DNA of 59,288 nucleotides from S5-A14a sp022766365. GTDB taxonomy: Bacteria; Bacillota; Clostridia; Peptostreptococcales; Anaerovoracaceae. The position numbers were made by a program, and so were the translations under genes. The notes beneath the pieces are model-generated. The model made no database searches. It was not told the origin of the DNA and saw only the letters and a program-made list of their open reading frames with translations. Position 1 is the stretch's first letter. The number at the start of each line of letters is the position of its first letter. This document shows positions 25,766 to 34,430 of this stretch, one piece after another. The stretch lies in the NCBI GenBank assembly GCA_050313295.1, contig JBNPLD010000012.1, one strand, 5' to 3'.

Positions 25766-26062
25766 ATGACATATGATTCCAAGTTTAAGAGAGACGATAT
25801 TGACGAGTTGTTTGAGGGTATTTTGTCCCTGAATAATTTAGATGATTGTTACAGGTTCTTTGAGGATATCTGCACTATTAATGAGATTAATTCCATAGCA
25901 CAGAGGCTTCAAGTGGCTAAGATGTTGGACAATAAGCGCACCTATAAGGACATTGAGGAGGCTACTAAGGCTTCCACTGCAACAATCAGCAGGATTAACA
26001 AGTGTCTGGTTTATGGTGCGGACGGATATAGGGTCGTGCTTGATAACCTAAAGAAGAAGTAA
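25766..26062 (+). CDS. YerC/YecD family TrpR-related protein
   Basis: It is a 98-residue helical DNA-binding protein of the TrpR-like superfamily; the biological role of the family is unsettled. LDDCYRFFEDICTINEINSIAQRLQVAKML (about 24-54, in part) and TYKDIEEATKASTATISRINKCLVYG are family hallmarks, the second forming the helix-turn-helix. AAAGGAGGT precedes the ATG. A GC-rich inverted repeat (GGCGCC twice, 26090-26106) follows the stop and may act as a weak terminator. Confidence 0.92.
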   Translation: MTYDSKFKRDDIDELFEGILSLNNLDDCYRFFEDICTINEINSIAQRLQVAKMLDNKRTYKDIEEATKASTATISRINKCLVYGADGYRVVLDNLKKK

Positions 26063-26117
26063 AAAAGTTTTATAGAAGGTTATGAGAAAGGCGCCATTGA
26101 GGCGCCATTTGTGTGAT

Positions 26118-26801
26118 ATGGATAAAAAGGGAGTTTTGTATATCGGAAGCATTGTTTCTTCGAATGGAAGAAATGCGAATGTGCCGAAGTCATTTGTCAG
26201 GAAACTTGTGAGGACTGCTCAGAATGATATATGGGATTTTCCGAATTTTGCGGATTCAAATCTGAAATCGCTAAATTTTGAGCCTATGCCTCTGGAAATA
26301 AGAGAGATTTCGGTAAAGATAAATGAGCAGGAGAATGAGCAAGATCTAAAATTATCATATACGGGAAACGGCAAACCTTACTTTTATGATTTGCCATTGC
26401 ATTTTTCCATAAGTCATACTGAGAATCGCAGGCGAAAAGATAAGTTTTATCTGTGGGGGTGTGCGGTTTCAAGTCTTGAGGTGGGTCTGGATATGCAGTG
26501 GATACGTCCTGTGGAATATGCGAATATTGCAAAGAAATATTTCTCTGCAAGTGAGATAAGATACGTTGAAGAAAGAGACCTTGACGGGTTTTTCGCTCTG
26601 TGGACCAGAAGGGAAGCTGTGGGCAAAGCACTAGGCCTGGGGCTTTCAATGGGAAAGAACGAGTTCAGCGACACGATAACCGACGGAGGCAGGCTTTTAA
26701 CCCATATAGATTTATTCGGGAGATCCTTGGAGGTTCATACGTGCAGAATGGCTGAAGACCTTTGGGGAAGCTGCTGTTTTGTGATGGAAAAGGAAAAATA
26801 A
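26118..26801 (+). CDS. 4'-phosphopantetheinyl transferase, Sfp type
   Basis: It transfers phosphopantetheine from CoA to a Ser of carrier proteins. GNGKPYF, HFSISHT, VGLDMQ and FFALWTRREAVGKALGLGLS are the Sfp motifs in order. The third acidic metal ligand position reads Gln (LDMQ) instead of the usual Glu; Glu in RREAVGK is kept. The N-terminus VLYIGSIV fits the usual first strand, so ATG at 26118 is preferred, though it lacks a clear ribosome binding site. An ATG at 26082 is also possible but lies inside a hairpin. The carrier protein is not in this window. Confidence 0.85.
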   Translation: MDKKGVLYIGSIVSSNGRNANVPKSFVRKLVRTAQNDIWDFPNFADSNLKSLNFEPMPLEIREISVKINEQENEQDLKLSYTGNGKPYFYDLPLHFSISHTENRRRKDKFYLWGCAVSSLEVGLDMQWIRPVEYANIAKKYFSASEIRYVEERDLDGFFALWTRREAVGKALGLGLSMGKNEFSDTITDGGRLLTHIDLFGRSLEVHTCRMAEDLWGSCCFVMEKEK

Positions 26802-26803
26802 AA

Positions 26804-27352
26804 ATGGAAATTGGAAACAGAAACATCAGGCATAAGGTGATTGGCACAGCATATGAAGAGGGTGCAAAATATCTCGCTCATCGTATGCGAACTGCATGGC
26901 AAGTGATTTCTCGTCTCAAGGAGTACGGATTTCCGGATGAGGAAGTGAATATGGCGGTTGCAGAGCTTAGAAAGGACGGATTTATTGACGATGAAGAATA
27001 TGCTTACGCATATATCAGAAATTCTTTCAAAAAAGGGCGCAGTGTCGGAAGGACGAAATTTGAGCTTGAAAAGATAGGCGTTGATGAAATCAGCATTGAC
27101 GATGCTCTTTACAGGCTTGAGAATCAAGATGTTGAGGATTTGGGCGAGAGGATTGTCATTTCGGAGGAACAACGGGCTAAGGAAGTTATGGGGAAGGTGC
27201 TTGAACTTTCAGGCTATGACAGTCAGGACATTGTTCCGGATAAAGTATATGGTAAAGTTGTGCGTAGGCTTGCTTCTTGCGGATACAGTTCAAGTATGAT
27301 TTTTAAAGTGGCAGGGACTCTGAATCGCGATGGAATTGGAAAAAAGGAATAA
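26804..27352 (+). CDS. recX: Regulatory protein RecX
   Basis: It modulates RecA filaments in the cytoplasm. The three-helix repeats are visible: AWQVISRLKEYGFPDEEVNMAVAEL and DGFIDDEEYAYAYIRN, followed by GRTKFELEKIGVDE, all characteristic. ATG at 26804 is chosen because AAAAGG lies ten bases upstream and the PPTase stop is two bases away; the open frame from 26762 would overlap it. It is 182 residues. recA is not in the window. Confidence 0.9.
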   Translation: MEIGNRNIRHKVIGTAYEEGAKYLAHRMRTAWQVISRLKEYGFPDEEVNMAVAELRKDGFIDDEEYAYAYIRNSFKKGRSVGRTKFELEKIGVDEISIDDALYRLENQDVEDLGERIVISEEQRAKEVMGKVLELSGYDSQDIVPDKVYGKVVRRLASCGYSSSMIFKVAGTLNRDGIGKKE

Positions 27353-27355
27353 CAA

Positions 27356-28048
27356 ATGGGTAAAAGAGAAAGATTGAAACGAACAGAAATGCTCATTGGA
27401 GATAAAGGTATTGAGAATTTGGCAGGAGCTCACGTTGCGGTTTTTGGATTAGGTGGAGTGGGCGGCTCTGTGGTGGAGGGACTTGCCAGATCCGGAGTAG
27501 GAAAACTCACCTTGATTGATGGGGATATTGTGGACGAGAGCAATTTGAACAGGCAGATAATTGCAACCTATGAGACTTTGGGAGAGAGCAAAGTGGATGT
27601 AGCTAAGGCCAGAGTTCATTCATTGGCTCCTGAATGCAAAGTTGATATTTATAAACAATTTGTCCTTCCGGGTGAATTTGGAGAAATCGGTGATTTTAAG
27701 AGATTTGATTTCGTAGTGGATGCAATTGATACGGTTGGCGGAAAGCTTGCAATTATTAAAGCGGCAAAGGAAAGTGAGGTGCCTGTAATCTCTTCGATGG
27801 GCACAGGTAACAAACTTAATCCGAAGATGTTCGAAATTGACGATATAAGTAGGACGAAGGTCTGTCCTCTCGCTAGAGTTATGAGGAAGAAACTAAAAGA
27901 AATGGGACTTTCGGGGATAGCGGCATTGTACAGCACAGAAGTTCCAATAAAAACAGGAAGCCCTACACCGGGTAGCATGAGTTATGTTCCACCGATTGCA
28001 GGGCTTATGATTTCGGGTTATGTAATTAGGAATCTCCTCAAAAATTGA
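27356..28048 (+). CDS. tcdA: tRNA threonylcarbamoyladenosine dehydratase, ThiF/E1 family
   Basis: It uses ATP to cyclise the t6A modification in tRNA to ct6A. FGLGGVGGSVVEGLARSG (around 30-47) is the nucleotide-binding motif, followed by LTLIDGDIVDESNLNRQ and the KVDVAK segment typical of E1-like enzymes. The C-terminal SPTPGSMSYVPPIAGLMISGYVI block identifies the TcdA/CsdL subgroup. The 230 residues match. It follows recX by three bases after AAAAAAGGAA, so the PPTase-recX-tcdA genes form one operon. Confidence 0.9.
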   Translation: MGKRERLKRTEMLIGDKGIENLAGAHVAVFGLGGVGGSVVEGLARSGVGKLTLIDGDIVDESNLNRQIIATYETLGESKVDVAKARVHSLAPECKVDIYKQFVLPGEFGEIGDFKRFDFVVDAIDTVGGKLAIIKAAKESEVPVISSMGTGNKLNPKMFEIDDISRTKVCPLARVMRKKLKEMGLSGIAALYSTEVPIKTGSPTPGSMSYVPPIAGLMISGYVIRNLLKN

Positions 28049-28117
28049 GACTATGGGATTCCATTAAGAGCAACGAGTATGTAGACCGTCAGTTAGCAGG
28101 TGTGTAATGGAGCCTAA

Positions 28118-28582
28118 TCATTTCTCCTTGAGCCCCTGACTTTTATATGACTCCAGCGTTTTTTCGTAACTCAATCCTTTCTCGGTATCTCCGTCTACGA
28201 CCAGTCCCGGAATTTTCTTCATATCTTCGGTCTTCATCTTGGTGAAATCTATCTTTACGGTTGAAACCATAAACTTATCTTTGTATTCAACCTTTTCACT
28301 GTAACCTTCAATTTTGCCCACATTTGCGATGGTAGGTTCCACCTTTGCCTTGGCGTCATCCGCATCGAGGAATTGAGTGTACTTGTATTCAATATGATGT
28401 ACCTGGGTCATTCCGGTTAACTGATCCCCTTTGTGATAAAGTGTCAGTGTGGTTTGGACATTAGGGCTGAGTTCGCCCTCCAAAACTTTACTTTCTTCTT
28501 TTTCTTTTTCCTTGCCGCAAGCTACAAGACCTATTGCCAAAAATAAGGCAAGTAGGACTAAGATTAGTCTTTTTGAATTCAT
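28118..28582 (-). CDS. YehR-type lipoprotein (DUF1307)
   Basis: It is a small secreted lipoprotein of unknown function. The signal peptide runs to LVACGKEK with Cys22 as lipidation site. The mature domain contains TLTLYHKGDQLTGMTQ, AKAKVEPTIANVGKIEGYSEKVEYKDK and KKIPGLVVDGDTEKGLSYEKT, the YehR/DUF1307 pattern. ATG at 28582 is chosen: AAGGAGA lies five bases upstream, whereas the longer frame from 28618 adds 12 unconserved residues. It is transcribed alone and is divergent from the COG0523 gene, convergent with tcdA. Confidence 0.9.
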   Translation of the reverse strand: MNSKRLILVLLALFLAIGLVACGKEKEKEESKVLEGELSPNVQTTLTLYHKGDQLTGMTQVHHIEYKYTQFLDADDAKAKVEPTIANVGKIEGYSEKVEYKDKFMVSTVKIDFTKMKTEDMKKIPGLVVDGDTEKGLSYEKTLESYKSQGLKEK

Positions 28583-28788
28583 GATTGTCTCCTTTGGATT
28601 GCCATTAATTTTTCTCATATCAACTCAGTATTATTTTATACAATTATGCTGTGATAAGCAAGAATTTATTTTAAGTGTTATACGGTATCCTGAAACAAGA
28701 AAAATGGAATTTATTGGAAGATAATTTGCTGAGATGGTAGTAATTATTTGACGTTAGGGGTATAATATTCAGGTAAGGAGGAACAGAT

Positions 28789-29925
28789 ATGACAGATAAA
28801 ATTACAAAAGTTGATATATTTTCCGGTTTTTTGGGAGCCGGAAAGACAACCCTTATTCGCAAGCTTATAGAAGAGGCTTATGGAGGGGAGAAGCTGGTTT
28901 TGATTGAGAATGAGTTTGGAGAAATCGGAATAGACGGGGGATTTTTGAAAGATGCCGGCATAGAGATTAACGAGATGAACTCGGGCTGTATATGCTGTAC
29001 TTTGGTTGGAGATTTTTCAAAGGCAATTGAGAAGGTTATCAAGGAGTTTGAACCGGATAGGATTCTGATCGAACCTTCAGGAGTCGGAAAATTATCCGAT
29101 GTTATACTGGCTGTTGAGAATCTCAAGGACGATAGAATTAAACTTAACAGCTTTACCACCATCGTTGACGGAAGACGATATAAGATGTATATGAAGAATT
29201 TCGGCGAGTTTTATAACAATCAGGTTGAGCATGCTAACACTGTAATCGTGAGTCATGCCCAGGATATGGACAGAGAGCAGATCGATGCCGCCGTTTCTAT
29301 GATCAGGACGCTGAATACCAAAGCCGGGATTATCACCACTGACTGGGATTCTCTAGGTGGGAAGAAGATTCTTGAAACTATGGAAGAGGGTTCAACATTG
29401 GAAAGCGCACTGGATAAGCTGGCTTATGAGGTAAGGCACGAAGGGTGTGATCACGAACATGGAGTATGCAATTGTTCAGATGACCATGAGGAGCACAATC
29501 ATGAGCACGAGCAGCACCATGAACATTGCCGTGAGCATGAACCTCACGATCACAATCATCATGAGCATGAGCATGATCATGACCATGAGCAGCACCACGG
29601 CCACCACGATCATGAGCATCACCACAATCATCACGGACATCATCATGCAGATGAAGTGTTTGACAGTGTAGGTATTGAAACGACAAGGAGGTATTCAGAG
29701 GCTGAACTCGGGACAATCCTTGAGCAGCTTGAAAATGATCACGGCCTCGGAGTTATTTTGAGAGCCAAGGGAATACTGGAAGGAGATAATGGATGGCTGC
29801 ACTTTGATTTGGTTCCGGGGGACTTTGAAATCCGACATGGAAGCCCTGAGGTTATCGGAAGAATAGTAGCTATAGGCACCGATTTAGATAAGGATAAGAT
29901 CAAAGAGATTTTCAAGATTTCTTAG
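28789..29925 (+). CDS. COG0523/CobW-type GTPase with a 32-histidine segment
   Basis: It is a G3E-family metallochaperone candidate. GFLGAGKTT (13-21) is the P-loop, CICC (67-70) is the metal-binding CxCC motif and EPSGVGKLSDV (95-105) follows. The base-recognition motif NKxD is replaced by SHAQD at 155-159. Residues 217-287 contain 32 His with Asp/Glu, a likely metal reservoir, followed by the CobW C-terminal domain (about 290-378). A TATAAT box at 28761-28766 and AAGGAGGAA precede the ATG. Zinc is the usual cargo proposed for such proteins, but nickel or cobalt cannot be excluded. It is followed by a second G3E gene. Confidence 0.92.
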   Translation: MTDKITKVDIFSGFLGAGKTTLIRKLIEEAYGGEKLVLIENEFGEIGIDGGFLKDAGIEINEMNSGCICCTLVGDFSKAIEKVIKEFEPDRILIEPSGVGKLSDVILAVENLKDDRIKLNSFTTIVDGRRYKMYMKNFGEFYNNQVEHANTVIVSHAQDMDREQIDAAVSMIRTLNTKAGIITTDWDSLGGKKILETMEEGSTLESALDKLAYEVRHEGCDHEHGVCNCSDDHEEHNHEHEQHHEHCREHEPHDHNHHEHEHDHDHEQHHGHHDHEHHHNHHGHHHADEVFDSVGIETTRRYSEAELGTILEQLENDHGLGVILRAKGILEGDNGWLHFDLVPGDFEIRHGSPEVIGRIVAIGTDLDKDKIKEIFKIS

Positions 29926-30073
29926 CAGCATAGAGTTCCGGGATTATGGATGACAATAAGTGCCGTATAACTGATAGCGGTACTCTTGGATTCAGAAACA
30001 GTCGGGACGATTTGGACTAACTGAAAAATATTAAAGTTATCGCAAGTAATTGCTGGTGAGCGAAAGGACGACA

Positions 30074-31039
30074 ATGGATATTCCGGTTTTTATTTTTTAC
30101 GGATTTTTAGATGGAGGAAAGACTACATTTATTCAGGAACTCCTGGAAGGAGACGATTTTGTTGAACAGAAGAGAACTCTTGTTGTGATTTGTGAAGAAG
30201 GCCTTGAAGAGTATAGAAGAGACAGATTCATATCAGAGCATACCTTTCTTGAATTTATCGAAAATAAAGAAGATTTCAACCCAAGAAACCTGGAATGGCT
30301 GCAGAAGAAGCACCGTGCTGAACAGGTACTTGTGGAGTACAATGGAATGTGGGATAAGATTACTCTTGCAACAGGACTTCCCCAGACATGGTTTGTAGCT
30401 CAGGAAGCTGCTATTTTTGAATTGCAATCTTTCTTAATTTATAACAAGAACATGAGACAGCTCGTTTACGAGAAACTCAACACGGCAGACATGGTATTTT
30501 TCAACAGAGCCGCTAAAGGCGAGTTTGACATGGAAGAATATCACAAAATAGTACGTGCTGCTAACAGTCGCGCCTTAATTATATATGAATATAAGGATGG
30601 TACGATGGAGCAGGACAATATTCCGGATCCGCCACCTTATGACCTTAATGCTGAAACAGTAAAAATTCCGGATGAGCATTTTGCATATTTTCTGAGAGAT
30701 ATTATGGAGAGCCCGGAACAATATGATGGTAAGAAGATAGAAATCAAGGGCAGAGCTTTGTGCAGGGAACATGATGATGTGGATTTAGGATTCTTTGCCA
30801 TAGGAAGACACGTAATGACCTGCTGTGTGGAGGATATTACCTTTCAACCCATAGTATGTGAATATGCAAACGGGTGCTTATCGAGGCTGAAGGCCGATCA
30901 GCATGGGGATTGGTTCACGGTAACCGGAAGGATGACCTTCAAAGAGAATCCTCTATATGAAGGGGATATGGGCCCGATTTTAGTGGTGAGCCACATTAAG
31001 CCTTCTAAGGAGGCAAATCCTGAGGTAGCTACTTTCTAG
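30074..31039 (+). CDS. G3E-type GTPase fused to a TIGR03943-like C-terminal domain
   Basis: Residues 1-180 resemble a COG0523 GTPase: FYGFLDGGKTTFI (8-20) is the P-loop and LVEYNGMWD the switch region. It lacks the CxCC motif of its neighbour. Residues 200-321 (KKIEIKGRALCREHDDVDLG, FAIGRHVMTCCVEDITFQP, DWFTVTGRM) look like the C-terminal domain of TIGR03943/DUF1980 permease-associated proteins. ATG at 30074 has AAAGGA six bases upstream; an earlier TTG at 30050 lacks support. Function unknown; a role in metal handling with its neighbour, 149 bases upstream, is inferred. Confidence 0.8.
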   Translation: MDIPVFIFYGFLDGGKTTFIQELLEGDDFVEQKRTLVVICEEGLEEYRRDRFISEHTFLEFIENKEDFNPRNLEWLQKKHRAEQVLVEYNGMWDKITLATGLPQTWFVAQEAAIFELQSFLIYNKNMRQLVYEKLNTADMVFFNRAAKGEFDMEEYHKIVRAANSRALIIYEYKDGTMEQDNIPDPPPYDLNAETVKIPDEHFAYFLRDIMESPEQYDGKKIEIKGRALCREHDDVDLGFFAIGRHVMTCCVEDITFQPIVCEYANGCLSRLKADQHGDWFTVTGRMTFKENPLYEGDMGPILVVSHIKPSKEANPEVATF

Positions 31040-31052
31040 GGGTGGATTTTTG

Positions 31053-31061
31053 TGGTATAAT
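31053..31061 (+). promoter_or_regulatory. Extended -10 promoter upstream of glnS
   Basis: TGGTATAAT is a perfect extended -10 element, 98 bases before the glnS start. No good -35 box was found. The leader between them has no T-box motif. Confidence 0.5.
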
Positions 31062-31158
31062 CAGGTAGATTCCAAGTACATATCAAGGGTGTGCGGGAAT
31101 ATATGATTAGTTTGTTTAACTCTAAATAGATAATATTGAATACAGGTAGGTTTTAAAG

Positions 31159-32811
31159 ATGTCAGAGTTCAGAAGTTCAAATTTTATTCACGATATAATC
31201 GATGAAGATAACAAAACCGGGAAGTACGGAGGAGAAGTTGTAACGAGATTTCCGCCGGAACCTAACGGATATTTGCATATAGGTCATGCTAAGTCGATAT
31301 GCCTTAATTTTTCCACCGCAGCAAAGTATGGCGGAAGGTGCAATCTCAGATATGATGATACGAATCCTGAGAAGGAGGATATGGAGTATGTAAATTCCAT
31401 TGAGGAGGACGTGCATTGGCTGGGTTTTGAATGGGACAAGAAACTTTGGGCCTCTGACTATTTCCCCAAGATGTACGAAGCTGCTATTGAGCTTATCAAG
31501 AAGGGTAAAGCCTTTGTATGTGCACTCAGTCCCGATGAAATGAGGGAGTACAGAGGAACTTTGACAGAACCCGGCAAGAACAGCCCATACAGGGATAGAC
31601 CTGTTGAGGAGAATCTGAGACTTTTCCGAGAGATGAAAGAAGGGAAACACGATGATGGCTCACTGGTTCTGAGAGCTAAGATAGATATGGCTTCTCCGAA
31701 TATGAATATGAGAGACCCGATTTTATACAGAATAGCTCATGCTGACCATCATAATACCGGGACTGAATGGTGTATATATCCTATGTATGATTTTGCACAT
31801 CCCATTGAGGATGCAATCGAGGGTGTTACCCATTCCATTTGTACTCTGGAGTTTGAGGATCACAGACCGTTGTATGAGTGGGTTTTGGACGAGGTGGGCT
31901 GGTGGAATCCGGAACCACAACAGATCGAGTTTGCAAGACTGAATATAACTAATACAGTAATGAGCAAGAGACTCCTGAAGGGTCTTGTCGATGAGAATAT
32001 CGTAGAAGGTTGGGATGATCCCAGAATGCCTACCATTGCAGGACTGAGGAGAAGGGGCTATACGCCTGAAGCAATCAGGGATTTTTGCGACAGAATAGGA
32101 GTGTCGAAGGCAAACAGCGAAGTGGAAATGGGACTTTTGGAGTTTTGCGTAAGGGAAGACCTTCAGTCGAAACTGGAGTCGAGGAACGTAGTTGAAAATC
32201 CTGTTAAAGTTATAATTACCAATTATCCTGAAGACAAAGTCGAGGAATTTACCATTGAGAATAATGGAAAAGTTCCTGAACTTGGAACAAGAACAATCAC
32301 ATTCAGCAGAGAAATATGGATTGATGGAGAGGATTTCAAGGAAATTCCTCCCAGGAAATACTTTAGGCTTTTCCCCGGAAACGAGGTTAGACTCAAGGGT
32401 GCATATTTCATCAAATGTACAGATGTGATAAAAAATGACGATGGAAGTATCAGGGAAGTCCACGCTACATACGACCCTGAAACCAGGAGTGGCAGCGGTT
32501 TTAATGGGAGAAAGGTTAAGGGTACCATACACTTTGTTGATGCTTCAAACTGTGTTCCTATAGAAGTGAGAAATTACGGATACCTGATGGTTCCTGATGA
32601 AAATGGAGAGAATCACATCAATCCTGAATCCATAGAGATTCCCGTGGCATATGGTGAGCCATCGCTCATGAATGCAGAAAAGGGTGAGAGATTTCAGTTC
32701 TTCAGACACGGATATTATGTTGCGGATTCAAAGCTTTTCGAAGAAGGGAAGGATGGACGTAAGGTATTTAATAGGATTGTTGACTTAAAGAGCAGCTATA
32801 GACCTAAGTAG
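31159..32811 (+). CDS. glnS: Glutamine--tRNA ligase
   Basis: It charges tRNA-Gln directly with glutamine, in the cytoplasm. The class I HIGH motif is in RFPPEPNGYLHIGHAKSI (about 32-48), and VMSKRLL is the KMSKS loop. LEFEDHRPLYEWVLDE and the two C-terminal beta-barrels (from about 345) distinguish GlnRS from GluRS. The 550 residues fit. GTAGGTTTTAAAG precedes the ATG. A separate gltX lies at 47347, so this organism has both enzymes. Confidence 0.96.
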   Translation: MSEFRSSNFIHDIIDEDNKTGKYGGEVVTRFPPEPNGYLHIGHAKSICLNFSTAAKYGGRCNLRYDDTNPEKEDMEYVNSIEEDVHWLGFEWDKKLWASDYFPKMYEAAIELIKKGKAFVCALSPDEMREYRGTLTEPGKNSPYRDRPVEENLRLFREMKEGKHDDGSLVLRAKIDMASPNMNMRDPILYRIAHADHHNTGTEWCIYPMYDFAHPIEDAIEGVTHSICTLEFEDHRPLYEWVLDEVGWWNPEPQQIEFARLNITNTVMSKRLLKGLVDENIVEGWDDPRMPTIAGLRRRGYTPEAIRDFCDRIGVSKANSEVEMGLLEFCVREDLQSKLESRNVVENPVKVIITNYPEDKVEEFTIENNGKVPELGTRTITFSREIWIDGEDFKEIPPRKYFRLFPGNEVRLKGAYFIKCTDVIKNDDGSIREVHATYDPETRSGSGFNGRKVKGTIHFVDASNCVPIEVRNYGYLMVPDENGENHINPESIEIPVAYGEPSLMNAEKGERFQFFRHGYYVADSKLFEEGKDGRKVFNRIVDLKSSYRPK

Positions 32812-32857
32812 GATGCGATCCGTGTCAGATTTTAGGATTAAGAGGATAAAGTTTTAG

Positions 32858-33568
32858 ATGGTTAATGAAATAATTTTTACCATGGGTAAAAGTCTCGGTG
32901 CAGCACTGGCAGCGGTTTTGGCCGGCTTCAGTGCTGTAGCTGTATTTAACGGCATGCCTCCCAAATGGTTGACAGATTATGGTGATGAGCCGACACCCGA
33001 CATAATGGATAGGAGCAGACCTCGGGTGAGAAAACGCCCGTGGGCCTATATCCTTTCTCTAGCATTGTGCCTTGTGTTCATCAAAATAATAATGATAGAT
33101 TACAGGTTTTTTGCCTGCGGGGCTCTTATGATGTGGACTCTTGCCGTTATGGCCCTTGCAGATGCCAAGTATAAGATTATACCGGATCAGATGATTATAG
33201 CCTGCGCTGTATGTGGCATAGGATTTATTCCCTTTGTGGATTCCTGGAAGGATCAGCTGGGAGGACTTCTTATCGGCGGTGGCGTGATGTTTGTGATTGC
33301 TCTGATTTCAAAGTTTGCTTCGAGGGAGGCTGCTATCGGTGGTGGAGATATCAAGCTTTTTGCAGCCATTGGAATATGTCTGGGGGTTCGGGGAGTCGTG
33401 GCTGTGTTAGTGATGACGGTGATTTTCATGGCGACTCATGCCGTTTTCAGACTCGGTGCGAAGAAAATCAAGTTGGGGGATTCCATGGCGATGGTACCGT
33501 ATATTTTCGTCAGCACCGGACTTTATTTGAGTTTTATCTGGGAGATGCAATTGATGCTGGAGATATAA
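32858..33568 (+). CDS. A24 family prepilin peptidase
   Basis: It is a membrane aspartic peptidase that removes the leader of type IV prepilin-like proteins. About six to seven membrane segments are seen. The catalytic Asp pair lies in ALADAKYKIIPDQM and in IGGGDIKLFAAIG. The N-terminal methyltransferase domain with its zinc cysteines is absent, so it is a peptidase-only form with a short N-terminal extension. AGAGGATAAAG precedes the ATG. No pilin or secretion genes are adjacent. It ends one base before truA. Confidence 0.9.
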   Translation: MVNEIIFTMGKSLGAALAAVLAGFSAVAVFNGMPPKWLTDYGDEPTPDIMDRSRPRVRKRPWAYILSLALCLVFIKIIMIDYRFFACGALMMWTLAVMALADAKYKIIPDQMIIACAVCGIGFIPFVDSWKDQLGGLLIGGGVMFVIALISKFASREAAIGGGDIKLFAAIGICLGVRGVVAVLVMTVIFMATHAVFRLGAKKIKLGDSMAMVPYIFVSTGLYLSFIWEMQLMLEI

Positions 33569-33569
33569 G

Positions 33570-34430
33570 ATGCAACGGAATATTTTGATATCGATAGAAT
33601 ATGACGGAACGAATTTTCACGGTTGGCAGAGACAACCTGAGCAGCGGACAGTTCAAGGAACGTTGGAAAAAGTTATCAGTTCCGTGCTGGGAAAAAATGT
33701 ATCCATAAGAGGGGTAAGCAGAACTGATGCAAGAGTTCATGCTCACTGTCAGATGGCTCAGTTCAGGACAGAACTTTTGATTCCGTTGAACAGGCTGAAA
33801 ACGGTTATCAATAATGCCCTTGCAAAGGAAATCGGACAAACAGGAATCATTCCTGATATAAATATTAAGGAGCTTAAGGCAGTTAATTTTGACTTTGATA
33901 TCAAAAAGGAAGTTGGAGGCAAGAAGTACAGCTATTTTGTAGAAACCGGCTCGGAACGTGAGATAACCCATAGAAACACAAGGTATTTTGTAGACGATAT
34001 ACTGGATATTGCTCAAATGAGAACAGCAGCGAGGGCGCTTGAAGGGTGTCATGATTTTTCGGCATTCAAGTCAGCAGGAGGAGACCCTGATCAAGACCCG
34101 AATAAGACGATTTACAGCATCGATATTACAGCTTATGGAGAGAACGGAACGGCGGAAGAAGCGAAGTCGGCAGAATCAGTGGTGATATCTCAGAAACTGA
34201 GGTTCGATTTCTATGGGGACAGCTTCATGTACAACCAAGTGAGAATAATGGTAGGAACATTGATTGACGTTGGAAGGGGTAGGATTCGTGCAGGCAGCCT
34301 CTATGATATTTTAGAGGGGAAGGATAGGCAGAAGGCCGGACATACAGCACCGCCGCAGGGACTTTTTCTGGAAAAAATATATTTAAACGAGGAATGGGAC
34401 GAAATAAGGAGAACCTATGGGAAATTATGA
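33570..34430 (+). CDS. truA: tRNA pseudouridine(38-40) synthase TruA, divergent
   Basis: It isomerises uridines 38-40 of the tRNA anticodon arm. YDGTNFHGWQRQPEQRTVQGTLE at the N-terminus (in part residues 9-31) is typical, and SRTDARVHAHCQMAQF contains the catalytic Asp. In most TruA proteins this segment reads RTDAGVHAxGQ; here Gly is replaced by Arg and the later Gly by Cys. SFMYNQVRIMVGTLIDVG and APPQGLFLEKIY near the end are conserved. At 286 residues it is longer than usual, with an insertion near residues 185-205. GGAG at 33561-33564 precedes the ATG. It overlaps the deaminase gene by 14 bases. Confidence 0.9.
   Translation: MQRNILISIEYDGTNFHGWQRQPEQRTVQGTLEKVISSVLGKNVSIRGVSRTDARVHAHCQMAQFRTELLIPLNRLKTVINNALAKEIGQTGIIPDINIKELKAVNFDFDIKKEVGGKKYSYFVETGSEREITHRNTRYFVDDILDIAQMRTAARALEGCHDFSAFKSAGGDPDQDPNKTIYSIDITAYGENGTAEEAKSAESVVISQKLRFDFYGDSFMYNQVRIMVGTLIDVGRGRIRAGSLYDILEGKDRQKAGHTAPPQGLFLEKIYLNEEWDEIRRTYGKL

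Noticed and set aside
29450..29650. Possible repeat array from CATGAGCA-type units
   Set aside because: These are in-frame His/Glu/Asp codon repeats inside a protein, irregular in length, with no spacers.
29378..29716. Open frames on both strands across the His-rich segment of the COG0523 gene
   Set aside because: They are shadows created by the repetitive CAT/CAC codons; the plus-strand GTPase explains the sequence.
31062..31158. T-box or riboswitch leader before glnS
   Set aside because: No T-box sequence and no stable terminator/antiterminator pair were visible in the short leader.
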